DNA from: Tatlockia sp.
Lineage (GTDB): Bacteria; Pseudomonadota; Gammaproteobacteria; Legionellales; Legionellaceae
Direction: 5' to 3'
Length of the DNA stretch: 64,000 nucleotides
NCBI GenBank assembly: GCA_013697725.1
Contig: JACCWI010000023.1
Span: 24,690-88,689 of the forward strand
The number at the start of each line of letters is the position of its first letter. The stretch's first letter is position 1. The position numbers were made by a program, and so were the translations under genes. A model generated the notes under the pieces. That model had not been told where the DNA came from, ran no database searches, and saw only the letters and a program-made list of their open reading frames with translations. Of this stretch, positions 35,754-45,011 are shown piece after piece.

Positions 35754-35872
35754 TATCCACTAGAATAGAATGATTAATCCTGCTCATCATGAGTGTAGCT
35801 TTGTTTTTGCAATAAAGGTGCAGAAATTATCTATTCAAATGAGCGCATCATTTGCTCGGGAATTTTGATCTG

Positions 35873-36853
35873 CTATTTTAGTGCTAATTTAGTCTCGATT
35901 TTTGGTGGCACCTCTTCACCAATTTCATCCTTTGTAATCGTACAAAACCCAGGTAATTCATCTTTAGTAAAACCTGCAATTAATTGGTGTTTGCCCTCTC
36001 CTTTCGCCAGAGAATCTTGAAAGGATAAAGAAATTTTTGGAGAAGGGATGCGAATTGACCATAGCCCATCTTGCTTTTCTTGAATCGATACAAATTGCGA
36101 CATGGGAATGACTGTGCCTTGTTCATCGCGCCACCCTGCTATAGCTCCTTTTAAAGCATCAGCTTCTTGTAAGTTAACGGAAAAAAAGGCAGAACCATCG
36201 TTAAACTGACATAAAACACCCGTTAAAGGATGCACTGTTTCCTGTGATTTTGATACCCAAATTTGTTTAAACCAAGCCTTTGGCGCTGTGACAAATTGAT
36301 CCTTTGCAGACTTGTCCCCTACTTGTAAGTGGCCATTGAGGCGTCCTGTTTGATTAATCAATAACTCAATCCCTGAACGCAGACCCTGGCTCATTGGCAT
36401 TGAAAGCGACTGCCCCAGCATGTCTACCTTAAAATTAAATCCTTTATGATCTTTAGGAGTTACACCAAAAACCCAACTATTATTAATAGGATTAAATTGC
36501 ATAAAGGCACGTCCAACTCGCCAATTGGAATCAACAAAATGTTCCATTTTCGCTGAACTTTCTTCGAATAATAAAATTTCTTTAGTTTGGCTATCAATGA
36601 GGGCAGCAACGGCATGAAAATGACTATCTTTTCTTTGCATTTGAAAATAATAGTTAAAGAGATCCCCATTTTCAGTACTCACCAGACCTGAAAATGCCCA
36701 ATAAGCTTGCAGGGCATTTAAGGATAAATCTTTTTTTAATAAATCATTAATTTCAGCTTTAGGCAGATCTACCTGCTCGTTCGATGCAATAACTTGATGG
36801 TTTAACAATAAGATTAGGCCTAGCAATAAATTTTTTAATTTAAATAATCTCAT
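35873..36853 (-). CDS. Secreted lipocalin-like (AttH/CrtC-type) protein
   Basis: A 326-residue protein with a signal peptide (LKNLLLGLILLLNHQVIAS). The body begins LQAYWAFSGLVSTENGDLFN followed by YYFQMQRKDSHFHAVAALID, then many beta strands. The WxxxG-type start and FQ pattern resemble the AttH/CrtC double-lipocalin fold, which binds or hydrates lipophilic compounds. The match is weak and no catalytic claim is made. Its start overlaps the lpxK stop by four bases (36850-36853), so it is translationally coupled as the last gene of msbA-lpxK-orf. This position suggests an envelope or lipid-related role. Confidence 0.5.
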   Translation of the reverse strand: MRLFKLKNLLLGLILLLNHQVIASNEQVDLPKAEINDLLKKDLSLNALQAYWAFSGLVSTENGDLFNYYFQMQRKDSHFHAVAALIDSQTKEILLFEESSAKMEHFVDSNWRVGRAFMQFNPINNSWVFGVTPKDHKGFNFKVDMLGQSLSMPMSQGLRSGIELLINQTGRLNGHLQVGDKSAKDQFVTAPKAWFKQIWVSKSQETVHPLTGVLCQFNDGSAFFSVNLQEADALKGAIAGWRDEQGTVIPMSQFVSIQEKQDGLWSIRIPSPKISLSFQDSLAKGEGKHQLIAGFTKDELPGFCTITKDEIGEEVPPKIETKLALK

Positions 36854-37824
36854 TCAATCAAACCTTGTAATAGTTTATGTGATCCTAGCGCCTGCCAAAA
36901 TGAGTCGCTTAACTTTGCTTCAACCGGAAGAAAATACCAGGAATCTGCTGCGAATAATCGACACTTAACCGCGTCTTTTTCAGTCATTATCACTGTTTTC
37001 TCGGCGAATTGCATATCATTTATGCTAAAACGATAATGATCAGGTAAAGGATACTTTATAATTGCTATCCCTAAATTTTGCAAGGTTGTGAAAAAACGTT
37101 GAGGATGTCCAATGGCTGCAACCGCCGCTACAGGCATGGGCAATTGTTCAATTGCAGTTAGTTTTCCTGTTAATAAATGAGTGAGTTGAGTCGGCTCCAG
37201 TGCCATAGGATAGGCTCCCGGCATTTCTCCACCATTTACTACAATCATATCAGCTTTTCCCAGACGGCCCGGCCTCTCTCTTAATGGCCCTGCTGGCAAG
37301 CAAAGACCATTACCAAAATGTCGAGAACCATCGACCACTACAATTTCGATAGCGCGCCCCATTGCATAATGTTGTAAACCATCATCAGAAATAATGACCT
37401 GGCTTTGATATTTATCCAATAAATATCGCACGGCCTGAACCCTTTTTGGCGCAATAACTACTGGGCATTCTATTTTTTGAGCAATCATCAAGGGCTCATC
37501 TCCCACCTCGATTGCACTGTCTTCTTTGGAAATTTCATGGGGGAATTGTTTAAGCTTTGCGCCATAACCACGGCTGACAATGCCTACCCGCAAACCTTGT
37601 TCCTGCATCTTTTTGGCTAGAGCAATAACCAAAGGGGTTTTACCCACTCCCCCGACTGTCAAATTTCCCACCACAATTATGGGCACAGGAAATTTGTGTT
37701 GTGCAAAGGCAAGGTAATAAGCGCGACGAAGTTGGCTTATAGCCTGGAAGACTAAGGAAAAAGGCCATAGAATCCAGCGCAGAGGATGCTTGCTATACCA
37801 TAGTTTTTCAGCCGTTAAAGACAT
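36850..37824 (-). CDS. lpxK: Tetraacyldisaccharide 4'-kinase LpxK
   Basis: A 324-residue inner-membrane kinase of normal length. An N-terminal amphipathic or membrane helix (LRWILWPFSLVFQAISQLRR) is followed by the P-loop VVGNLTVGGVGKTPLVIALA. Further LpxK motifs are VGIVSRGYGA, EVGDEPLMIAQK, VIISDDGLQHYAMGRAIEIV and PAGPLRERPGRL. LpxK phosphorylates the disaccharide precursor to form lipid IVA. It overlaps msbA by ten bases upstream, an arrangement conserved in gammaproteobacteria, and it overlaps the downstream lipocalin-like gene by four. Confidence 0.97.
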   Translation of the reverse strand: MSLTAEKLWYSKHPLRWILWPFSLVFQAISQLRRAYYLAFAQHKFPVPIIVVGNLTVGGVGKTPLVIALAKKMQEQGLRVGIVSRGYGAKLKQFPHEISKEDSAIEVGDEPLMIAQKIECPVVIAPKRVQAVRYLLDKYQSQVIISDDGLQHYAMGRAIEIVVVDGSRHFGNGLCLPAGPLRERPGRLGKADMIVVNGGEMPGAYPMALEPTQLTHLLTGKLTAIEQLPMPVAAVAAIGHPQRFFTTLQNLGIAIIKYPLPDHYRFSINDMQFAEKTVIMTEKDAVKCRLFAADSWYFLPVEAKLSDSFWQALGSHKLLQGLIE

Positions 37825-39596
37825 AATTCACTTGCTTTTTCATTTTCATTTTCAACATTCATATTTTGCACATGATACAGTTGCGCATAGTGACCATCCA
37901 AGGTTAGTAATTGTTGATGAGTTCCTTGTTCAACCACACGCCCCTGTTTCATCACTACAATTTTATTAGCCCTTTTAATGGTTGATAAACGATGAGCAAT
38001 TACCAAAGTAGTCCGGCTTTTCATAATTTGCTCTAAAGCCAATTGAATATAACGTTCTGATTCGCTATCTAATGCTGAGGTTGCTTCATCCAAAATTAAA
38101 ATGGGAGCATCCTTGAGAATGGCGCGGGCAATAGCCAAACGTTGACGTTGACCGCCTGAAAGTAATACCCCATTTTCACCAACACGAGTATCATAGCCTT
38201 CAGGTAGACGATTAATAAATTCATCAGCAAAAGCAAATTTTGCCGCTTGTTCAATTTTCTCACGGCTTAAATCAAAACAACCATAGGCAATATTATTTGC
38301 CAAGGTATCATTAAATAAGGTTACATTTTGGCTAACCAAAGCAATTTGCTCTCTTAAAAAACTTAACGATAACTCAGAGATAGGTATACCATCTAAGATA
38401 ATTTGACCCTGTTTAAGTTCATAAAAACGCGGTAACAAACTTGCTAGAGTTGATTTGCCAGAACCTGAATGTCCAACCAAGGCTACCGTATTCCCTGCTG
38501 CGACATCGAAACTTACCTCATGGAGAACAGCCTGTCCTTGACGATAAGCATAACTTATTTTTTGAAATTCAATTTTTCCTTTCACCTTTTGAGGCAAGCG
38601 AATACCTTCCTCAACTTCAACAGGTTTGTCGAGCAATTTGAAAACACTCTCAGCTCCAGCCAATCCTCGTTGGATTGTGGCATTTAGTGTAGTTAAAGTT
38701 TTTAATGGTTTAATCAGTTGAAGCATGGCGGCAATAATGGCCAAAAAAGAACCAGCTGTCACAACAATAACCGTTGATAGTTGTATCGCGGTGAAAATAA
38801 TAGCTGCAATTCCCACAGCGATGACAAATTGCACCCCTGAAACATTAATAGCTTTAGTAACCGCTACTTTCATGTCATTTTTACGAGAAATTTCCGTTGC
38901 TTGGCTAAACTTGGAAATCTCATGCTGTTCCCCACCAAAAATACGCACTTCACGATAGCCTTCAATTACTTCACTGGCGATTTCAGTAACTTCTCCCATC
39001 GACTGTTGTACTCTGTGGCTAATGCGGCGCACTCGTTTATTGGTGAAACTTACAATTAACCCTATAAATGGAACAGTGATTAAAAACATCAGTGACAGTT
39101 GCCAGCAAATCACCATCATTACAGTTAATAAGCCAATCACCAGACAACTATTTTGGACGAAATCTGTCAAAGCATCTGCGCTTACATGCGCGACTTGCTC
39201 AACATCGTAAAGGATTTTTGATAAAAGTTGACCCGAAGTGGCTTCGTCATAATAATCCGAAGGTAACCTGATAATGTGGGCAAAGACACGCTGGCGCAGG
39301 ACTTTAACCACCGAGCGAGCAACCCAGGTCATGGAATAACTACCTAGCGAGCTTACCAATCCACGAGCGGTAATTCCGATAAGCACAATAAGAGGGATCT
39401 TTTTGACAAAATCCAAATCTAAATGAATAAAACCCTTATCGAGAAAAGGCCGCATCATGTAAGTAAAACCAGCATCGATAAGGGAGTATAAAATATTAGC
39501 AAAGATACCTAGCAATAAAACAGGCCAGAACGGTTTGACGTAAGAAAGCAATTGTTTATAAAGTGGTCCGGTTTTGCCTTGAGGCTTTTTATTCAT
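37815..39596 (-). CDS. msbA: Lipid A export ATP-binding/permease protein MsbA
   Basis: A 593-residue half-transporter, near the usual 580. Six membrane helices lie in residues about 20-320 (with FTYMMRPFLDKGF typical of MsbA). The nucleotide-binding domain has Walker A ALVGHSGSGKSTLASLLPRF, signature VLLSGGQRQRLAIARAI, Walker B ILILDEATSALDSESER and the switch His in LVIAHRLSTIK. MsbA flips lipid A-core across the inner membrane. It is first in the msbA-lpxK-orf operon. The 212-base gap to the divergent gene at 39809 probably holds the promoters for both. Confidence 0.95.
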   Translation of the reverse strand: MNKKPQGKTGPLYKQLLSYVKPFWPVLLLGIFANILYSLIDAGFTYMMRPFLDKGFIHLDLDFVKKIPLIVLIGITARGLVSSLGSYSMTWVARSVVKVLRQRVFAHIIRLPSDYYDEATSGQLLSKILYDVEQVAHVSADALTDFVQNSCLVIGLLTVMMVICWQLSLMFLITVPFIGLIVSFTNKRVRRISHRVQQSMGEVTEIASEVIEGYREVRIFGGEQHEISKFSQATEISRKNDMKVAVTKAINVSGVQFVIAVGIAAIIFTAIQLSTVIVVTAGSFLAIIAAMLQLIKPLKTLTTLNATIQRGLAGAESVFKLLDKPVEVEEGIRLPQKVKGKIEFQKISYAYRQGQAVLHEVSFDVAAGNTVALVGHSGSGKSTLASLLPRFYELKQGQIILDGIPISELSLSFLREQIALVSQNVTLFNDTLANNIAYGCFDLSREKIEQAAKFAFADEFINRLPEGYDTRVGENGVLLSGGQRQRLAIARAILKDAPILILDEATSALDSESERYIQLALEQIMKSRTTLVIAHRLSTIKRANKIVVMKQGRVVEQGTHQQLLTLDGHYAQLYHVQNMNVENENEKASELCL

Positions 39597-39808
39597 CAGC
39601 AGAGCTAGAGGGTTGGATTGTGGACGAATTGTAACCTTAAATGAAAGATTACGCCAAGGTTAATCGGGTAGTCGGAGAGGCAAACAAGGAAAAATCAACT
39701 ATTTTATTTCGTTTATCTATAGCCTTATAGCACTGTATACTTTAATAAAACCGCGATTTTTATTTGAAGTTGCTATAGTTAAAATTAACCTAACCTAAAA
39801 TAATTATT

Positions 39809-40312
39809 ATGGAAACCAAGTTGAAAAATAATTCTTTGAGTCAATACTGGCCTTTAATTTCATTAATATTGGTTTCAGTACTTTCCGCTTTTGCAATTAA
39901 CTATCGCCTTAATGGCTCTATAATTGTGTGGATGCATTATTTTATGGGCAGTTTCTTAGTGTTCTTTAGTGTTCTAAAATTATTTAATCCTGCAAAATTT
40001 GCTGACGGTTTTGCAATGTATGATATTTTAGCAAAACGCACGCGCCTCTATGCTTATCTATATCCTCTAATAGAGTTGATCTTAGGGCTACTATATTTAT
40101 CTTTTGTAGCACCTGTTTCAACTTATTTACTGACATTTATAGTATTGAGCTTTGGTAGTATTGGCGTGATCAAAGCCTTACGGCAAGGCCTAAATATTAA
40201 TTGCCCTTGCATGGGCTCCATACTTAATGTCCCTTTGTCTACCGTGACTTTAATTGAAAACATTAGTATGGCATTAATGGCGCTGATGTTACTGCTGATG
40301 ACTTTTATTTAA
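39809..40312 (+). CDS. MauE/DoxX-like membrane protein
   Basis: A 167-residue protein with four to five membrane helices (for example YWPLISLILVSVLSAFAINY and YLYPLIELILGLLYLSFVAP). The pattern resembles the MauE/DoxX superfamily, whose members assist disulfide handling or respiratory redox partners. The motif NINCPCMGSILNVPLSTVTL places two cysteines (CPC) at a membrane edge, a feature of redox-linked MauE proteins. No methylamine dehydrogenase gene is nearby, so the name is structural only. It is divergent from msbA and convergent with pyrD. Confidence 0.7.
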   Translation: METKLKNNSLSQYWPLISLILVSVLSAFAINYRLNGSIIVWMHYFMGSFLVFFSVLKLFNPAKFADGFAMYDILAKRTRLYAYLYPLIELILGLLYLSFVAPVSTYLLTFIVLSFGSIGVIKALRQGLNINCPCMGSILNVPLSTVTLIENISMALMALMLLLMTFI

Positions 40313-40349
40313 AAAACTGGTTTAGTAGCCAATAATTGAAAGTACCTGT

Positions 40350-41348
40350 CTAGAGCAAACCTTTTACTAAATCTCGCACCAACCTTGGCCCCTCATAGAT
40401 TAACCCGGTGTAGATTTGTAGTAAATCCGCACCTGCTGCCAATTTTTTTTGTGCAGCCAACGGTGTATCAATGCCACCAACACCGAAAACTGTGACTTCA
40501 TCTCCAACAATATTTTTTAAAATTTTTAAACAAGCTGTCGAGCGATCAAATAAAGGTCTCCCGCTTAAACCACCCTGCTCTTCACCATGTTTAAGCTTGC
40601 TAACTGCCTCACGAGAACAAGTAGTATTTGTAGCAATAATGCCATCAATTTTAAGTTCTACGATGACACTGGCCATCTCTTTTAAAGTTTCATCGCTTTC
40701 ATCGGGGGATAGTTTAACCACTAGAGGTACTCTGCGGCGATGTATTTCAGTTAAGTGTTTTTGTTCTTCTGTTAATTGCAGCAGTAGATTGCGAAAAAAT
40801 TGCTTTTGTTGCAAGAGACGTAGATCAGGCGTATTAGGTGAAGAAATATTAAGGGTGATATAAGAAGCAAGCGGATAAACTTTTCGCAAACAGTATAGAT
40901 AATCATCTGCTGCGCGCTCCAGAGATGTGTCTTTATTTTTACCAATATTAATTCCCAAAATTCCAGAATAGTTAGCTTTTTTAACATGATTAACTAAGGC
41001 ATCTACGCCTTGATTGTTAAATCCCATACGGTTGATAATTGCAGCGGCCTGAGGCAGCCGAAAAAGGCGTGGCTTTATATTTCCTTCCTGGGCAAGGGGT
41101 GTGACGGTTCCTAACTCAATAAAAGCAAAACCAATTTTACTTAAAGCTTGTAAATGTTCACCATTCTTATCAAGACCCGCAGCTAACCCAACAGGATGTG
41201 GAAACTTAAGGCCCATAACAACAACTTCTTTACCCTTTGGAAACTTAAAAGAAGTTTTAGGCAACCAATCTAAAGCAGACAAGGTTAGCTTATGCGCAGT
41301 TTCTGCATCCAGCCTAAATAGCAAAGGGCGTAACCAGGAATACATCAA
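40350..41348 (-). CDS. pyrD: Dihydroorotate dehydrogenase (quinone), class 2
   Basis: A 332-residue protein of normal length. It starts [20 protein letters not shown], the N-terminal membrane-associating helices of class 2 enzymes. FMN-binding blocks are [16 protein letters not shown] and [30 protein letters not shown] carries the expected catalytic Ser, and ATNTTCSRE and [20 protein letters not shown] follow. The enzyme oxidises dihydroorotate to orotate for pyrimidine synthesis and passes electrons to quinone. It lies six bases downstream of the methyltransferase gene on the same strand, so both form an operon. Confidence 0.97.
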   Translation of the reverse strand: MMYSWLRPLLFRLDAETAHKLTLSALDWLPKTSFKFPKGKEVVVMGLKFPHPVGLAAGLDKNGEHLQALSKIGFAFIELGTVTPLAQEGNIKPRLFRLPQAAAIINRMGFNNQGVDALVNHVKKANYSGILGINIGKNKDTSLERAADDYLYCLRKVYPLASYITLNISSPNTPDLRLLQQKQFFRNLLLQLTEEQKHLTEIHRRRVPLVVKLSPDESDETLKEMASVIVELKIDGIIATNTTCSREAVSKLKHGEEQGGLSGRPLFDRSTACLKILKNIVGDEVTVFGVGGIDTPLAAQKKLAAGADLLQIYTGLIYEGPRLVRDLVKGLL

Positions 41349-41354
41349 CCACCT

Positions 41355-42038
41355 CTAAACATGACAACTTTGTGCCCAAACACGCAACATAGCGTTGCCG
41401 CCAGTCTGCAAATGGTAAGGAACTTCCTTGACTTCCACACCAAAATTATCCTCTTGTAAGCCAAGAAGCACAGGACCAAGAAAGGGTGAAAGCTGATTAT
41501 GGCGATCGATCAGAGGGAAAATACGCACTTCCTTCGCTACTCTTGCCAATTCTTTAATCATTTTTAAATGAAAATCTACATCTTGATCATCCAAATCGGC
41601 AAATAAATAATGGGCGCTAAGCGCAAAATCGAAGCAAAAATCTGCAAAGGGTAAATTACAATCTGCACAAGCAACATAGCGTCCTTCTGCTTTGCCTTTT
41701 TCATAGTCAGCGAAAAATTGATCCATCCCCTGCTGACGTTTGTTAATCAGTAATTCCGGACTACCATATCGGCTAAAATCGAATTTTTGCTTATCTTTGA
41801 CAATCTTAGCCGCCGTGTCTGCAAAAATTAAATTTGCTTTACTAATTAAAGAATCTTGATCGAGGGAAAACAGCGGATCAGCACTTATAATCTGCCGTCC
41901 TAGTTGAGATAACTCCGCATTAACTGCTGAAAGCCCGCAACCGTACTCTAATAGATTTGTCGTCATGTCTTTGGCAGTTAAATCAAACATTTCCAGATAT
42001 TCATCGACATGATATCCCCAGAGAACCAATTTACGCAT
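41355..42038 (-). CDS. Class I SAM-dependent methyltransferase
   Basis: About 227 residues from the ATG at 42038, which is preferred over the upstream ATG at 42092 because GGGAGAAGAG lies just before it. Motif I appears as NLLEYGCGLSAVNAEL (the E/D-x-G-x-G-x-G pattern is degenerate), motif II as IISADPLFS, and motif IV as LPFADFCFDFALSAHYLF. These indicate a Rossmann-fold SAM enzyme. The substrate is unknown; the motif IV context (LPFxDxxFD) is typical of small-molecule methyltransferases. It is co-transcribed with pyrD and divergent from the liu operon. Confidence 0.75.
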   Translation of the reverse strand: MRKLVLWGYHVDEYLEMFDLTAKDMTTNLLEYGCGLSAVNAELSQLGRQIISADPLFSLDQDSLISKANLIFADTAAKIVKDKQKFDFSRYGSPELLINKRQQGMDQFFADYEKGKAEGRYVACADCNLPFADFCFDFALSAHYLFADLDDQDVDFHLKMIKELARVAKEVRIFPLIDRHNQLSPFLGPVLLGLQEDNFGVEVKEVPYHLQTGGNAMLRVWAQSCHV

Positions 42039-42080
42039 GAGCTCTTCTCCCTTTCCTATGCAGAATCTTACAAAATGATG

Positions 42081-42108
42081 TTGCAACTTCAATTTGAATG
42101 GGTATAGT
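42081..42108 (+). promoter_or_regulatory. Predicted sigma-70 promoter of the liu operon
   Basis: TTGCAA at 42081-42086 and TATAGT at 42103-42108 are separated by 16 bases, 34 bases before the liuA start. Choosing the shorter methyltransferase start leaves this site free in the divergent gap. AACAGGAAG at about 42129-42137 is the liuA ribosome binding site. Confidence 0.55.
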
Positions 42109-42142
42109 CTAGCCTATTTGCCTTAGTAACAGGAAGTCATCT

Positions 42143-43303
42143 ATGCACATCGGTTTACAATATCAGCTCGGTGAAATTTATGATCTCTTGCGAGACAGCG
42201 TCTACCATTTTTCCCAAAAAGAAATAGCCCCACTCGCCGCACAAATTGACATTGATAATGCCTTCCCAAATCATTTATGGAAAAAATTGGGTGATATGGG
42301 ATTGCTTGGAATTTCGGTAAGTGAAGAATTTGGTGGCTCGAATATGGGCTATCTCGCTCATGCGCTGGCAATGGAGGAGATCTCGCGCGCTTCAGCTTCA
42401 GTGGGCCTGAGTTATGGCGCTCATTCTAATCTTTGTGTTAATCAAATTTATTTAAACGGCAGCGATGAACAAAAAAAACGTTATTTGCCTCCACTAATAA
42501 GTGGCGATTCTATTGGCGCCTTAGCCATGAGTGAATCTAACTCCGGTTCGGACGTAGTGTCAATGCAGCTGCAGGCTCGAGCAATGGGTGATAAATTTAT
42601 TTTAAATGGCACTAAAATGTGGATTACCAATGGGCCTGACGCTAATGTCCTCATTGTTTATGCCAAGACCAATAAAGAAGCAGGCAGCAAAGGAATTAGC
42701 GCTTTTATTATTGAGAAAAATTTTAGTGGTTTTCGTACGGCCCAAAAACTTGATAAGCTAGGGATGCGTGGTTCAAATACTTGCGAACTTGTCTTTGAAG
42801 ATTGCGAAGTCCCTGCAGAAAACGTTCTCGGTGGAATCAATGAGGGAACCAAGGTTTTAATGAGCGGTCTCGATTATGAGCGGACAATTTTGGCAGCTGG
42901 TCCTGTTGGAATTATGCAGGCATGTATGGATACTGTCTTACCTTATGTTCATGAACGTAAGCAATTTGATCAGGCTATCGGTGAATTTCAGTTTATTCAA
43001 GGTAAATTAGCTGATATGTATGCAGAATTAAGCGCTTCACGAGCTTATCTTTATGCCGTCGCCAGTGCTTGTGATAAAGGCTGTGTAAACCGCAAAGATG
43101 CTGCAGCCGTGATTCTATATACTGCAGAACATGCAACACAAATGGCTTTACAAACTATTCAAATTTTAGGCGGCAATGGTTATATTAATGAGTACCCCGC
43201 GGGCCGCTTATTGCGAGATGCTAAACTTTATGAAATCGGAGCAGGCACTTCAGAAATTCGCCGTATGCTTATTGGGCGCGAACTTTTTAAAGAAACAAAC
43301 TAG
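42143..43303 (+). CDS. liuA: Isovaleryl-CoA dehydrogenase
   Basis: A 386-residue acyl-CoA dehydrogenase. It shows [20 protein letters not shown] (flavin-contact signature), [20 protein letters not shown], and [20 protein letters not shown] followed by [19 protein letters not shown]. The predicted catalytic Glu is in [19 protein letters not shown], the unusual position that marks isovaleryl-CoA dehydrogenases (Glu254 in the human enzyme). It converts isovaleryl-CoA to 3-methylcrotonyl-CoA in leucine breakdown. It is the first gene of the liu operon, 13 bases upstream of the thiolase. Confidence 0.92.
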   Translation: MHIGLQYQLGEIYDLLRDSVYHFSQKEIAPLAAQIDIDNAFPNHLWKKLGDMGLLGISVSEEFGGSNMGYLAHALAMEEISRASASVGLSYGAHSNLCVNQIYLNGSDEQKKRYLPPLISGDSIGALAMSESNSGSDVVSMQLQARAMGDKFILNGTKMWITNGPDANVLIVYAKTNKEAGSKGISAFIIEKNFSGFRTAQKLDKLGMRGSNTCELVFEDCEVPAENVLGGINEGTKVLMSGLDYERTILAAGPVGIMQACMDTVLPYVHERKQFDQAIGEFQFIQGKLADMYAELSASRAYLYAVASACDKGCVNRKDAAAVILYTAEHATQMALQTIQILGGNGYINEYPAGRLLRDAKLYEIGAGTSEIRRMLIGRELFKETN

Positions 43304-43316
43304 GAGGATATAAATC

Positions 43317-44501
43317 ATGGATCAAGATGACATAGTAATCGTAGCAGCTAAAAGAACACCTTTAGGCAATTTACTCGGCAGCTTATCAAGCTTAACTGCT
43401 CCCGAATTAGGCGCAATTGCGCACCAGGCAGCGCTTGAACAAGCAGGTATTTCGCCTGATGAAATCGATGAAGTAATTTCAGGTTGCGTTCTTCAAGCAG
43501 GAATAGGGCAAGCGCCAGCTAGACAGGCAGCCATCAAAGCAGGAATTCCTAATTCTGCCAATGCCACAACCATCAATAAAATGTGCGGCTCTGGAATGAA
43601 AGCGGTAATGCTCGCCAATGATTTACTTAAGGCCGGTTCTGCCAATATCATTCTGGCTAGCGGCATGGAATCAATGTCCAATGCTCCATACCTGCTTGGT
43701 AAAGCACGCGCAGGTTTTCGTTTAGGCCATGGCGAATTAAAAGATCATATGTTTTTAGATGGCTTGGAAGACGCTTATGAAAGAGGCAAATTAATGGGCA
43801 GTTTTGCAGAGGCCACTGCGGAAAAATACCAATTTACCCGCCAGCAACAAGATGAATATGCTAGCCGTTCCTTAACTCGTGCTTTAAGCGCGCAAAAAGA
43901 AAATGTCTTTGCTGCAGAAATTGCACCGGTCAAAATTAGCGATAGAAAAGGTGAAACAATTGTTCGCAAGGATGAAGGTCCTGATGAAATTAAATTAAGT
44001 AAAATTTCTCAACTAAAACCTGCCTTCAAAGCTGAGGGCACAGTAACTGCAGCGAATTCAAGCACTATCTCAGATGGTGCCGCAAGCCTCATTTTAATGA
44101 GAGCTGAGCACGCAAAAAAACGTGGCCTTCACCCTCTGGCTCGTATCGTGGCACACGCAAGTCATGCTCAGGAACCTCAATGGTTCACTACTGCACCCGT
44201 TGAAGCGATAAGAAAGGTTTTAAACAAAGCAAACTGGCAGCCTGATGAGGTTGACTTGTATGAAATTAATGAAGCCTTTGCGGTTGTAACCATGGCAGCG
44301 ATTAAAGATCTTGAACTGGACTCGGAAAAAGTCAATATTCATGGTGGAGCCTGTGCTTTAGGTCATCCAATCGGTGCATCGGGTGCGCGAATTATCGTGA
44401 CTTTAATTAACGCTCTTAGGCAAAAACAAAAATCAAAAGGAGTCGCAGCCTTGTGCATTGGCGGTGGAGAAGCTACAGCGATTGCAATTGAATTAGTTTA
44501 G
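43317..44501 (+). CDS. Acetyl-CoA acetyltransferase (thiolase)
   Basis: A 394-residue thiolase. The nucleophile Cys is in NKMCGSGMKAVMLANDL (about residue 89). The His and second Cys are in GGACALGHPIGASGARI and VAALCIGGGEATAIAIEL. All catalytic residues are present. Within this operon it most likely splits acetoacetyl-CoA into two acetyl-CoA at the end of leucine degradation, after CoA is loaded on acetoacetate elsewhere. AGGAGGA before the ATG is a strong ribosome binding site. The AtoB/PhaA type is the best fit. Confidence 0.93.
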   Translation: MDQDDIVIVAAKRTPLGNLLGSLSSLTAPELGAIAHQAALEQAGISPDEIDEVISGCVLQAGIGQAPARQAAIKAGIPNSANATTINKMCGSGMKAVMLANDLLKAGSANIILASGMESMSNAPYLLGKARAGFRLGHGELKDHMFLDGLEDAYERGKLMGSFAEATAEKYQFTRQQQDEYASRSLTRALSAQKENVFAAEIAPVKISDRKGETIVRKDEGPDEIKLSKISQLKPAFKAEGTVTAANSSTISDGAASLILMRAEHAKKRGLHPLARIVAHASHAQEPQWFTTAPVEAIRKVLNKANWQPDEVDLYEINEAFAVVTMAAIKDLELDSEKVNIHGGACALGHPIGASGARIIVTLINALRQKQKSKGVAALCIGGGEATAIAIELV

Positions 44502-44684
44502 AGGTTTATTTACGCTTGAGTAACTGCCTAAGCAAAACCTAAGTATTAGCTTATCCTGGGTAGTCAGATTAAAGCAGGGTAACAATATTTAAGTTTTGTT
44601 TTTTGGCTAGATTGACTGGAGACACCAGACAACCCGGGGTATCCAGTCTTCAGCACCATTTAAATTTAAATCTAAAGGATTTAC

Positions 44685-45002
44685 ATGCTAAAACAAAGTT
44701 TAATCTATCTAGTCTTAAGTATCCTACTGGTGACTTTTGCTAGATATGCACAATTACTTTTAAGCTCTATCGACAAGTTTTACACCTATCTTAATATCAA
44801 ATTCACGCCAATTTTTAATCAGATAGACCTAGGGCCTAATCTTCGTCAAGGCCTCCTGCTTGCCTTAATTCCTTTAACTATTACAGCGGTTCCGGCGCTT
44901 AGCTATCGTTTGGTTAGGGGTAAAACCATGCCATATTTGATTGAATCTACCTGGTGTGTTTGGCTTGCAGTGGTGATGAGTGTAATTTTAATACGAGTTT
45001 AA
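44685..45002 (+). CDS. Small membrane protein inside the liu operon
   Basis: A 105-residue protein with three hydrophobic stretches: SLIYLVLSILLVTFARYAQL, LLLALIPLTITAVPALSYRL, and ESTWCVWLAVVMSVILIRV. No family is recognised. TAAAGGATTT before the ATG is a good ribosome binding site, and the next gene starts nine bases after its stop, so it is translated within the operon. Its position next to the carboxylase gene hints at a membrane-associated accessory role, which is inference. The 183-base gap upstream contains a 7-bp hairpin (GACTGGA/TCCAGTC) with a 21-base loop. Confidence 0.6.
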   Translation: MLKQSLIYLVLSILLVTFARYAQLLLSSIDKFYTYLNIKFTPIFNQIDLGPNLRQGLLLALIPLTITAVPALSYRLVRGKTMPYLIESTWCVWLAVVMSVILIRV

Positions 45003-45011
45003 GGATTACTC

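Noticed and set aside
44614..44648. Hairpin GACTGGA/TCCAGTC upstream of the small membrane protein as a terminator or riboswitch
   Set aside because: The loop is 21 bases and no T run follows; there is not enough structure to name it.
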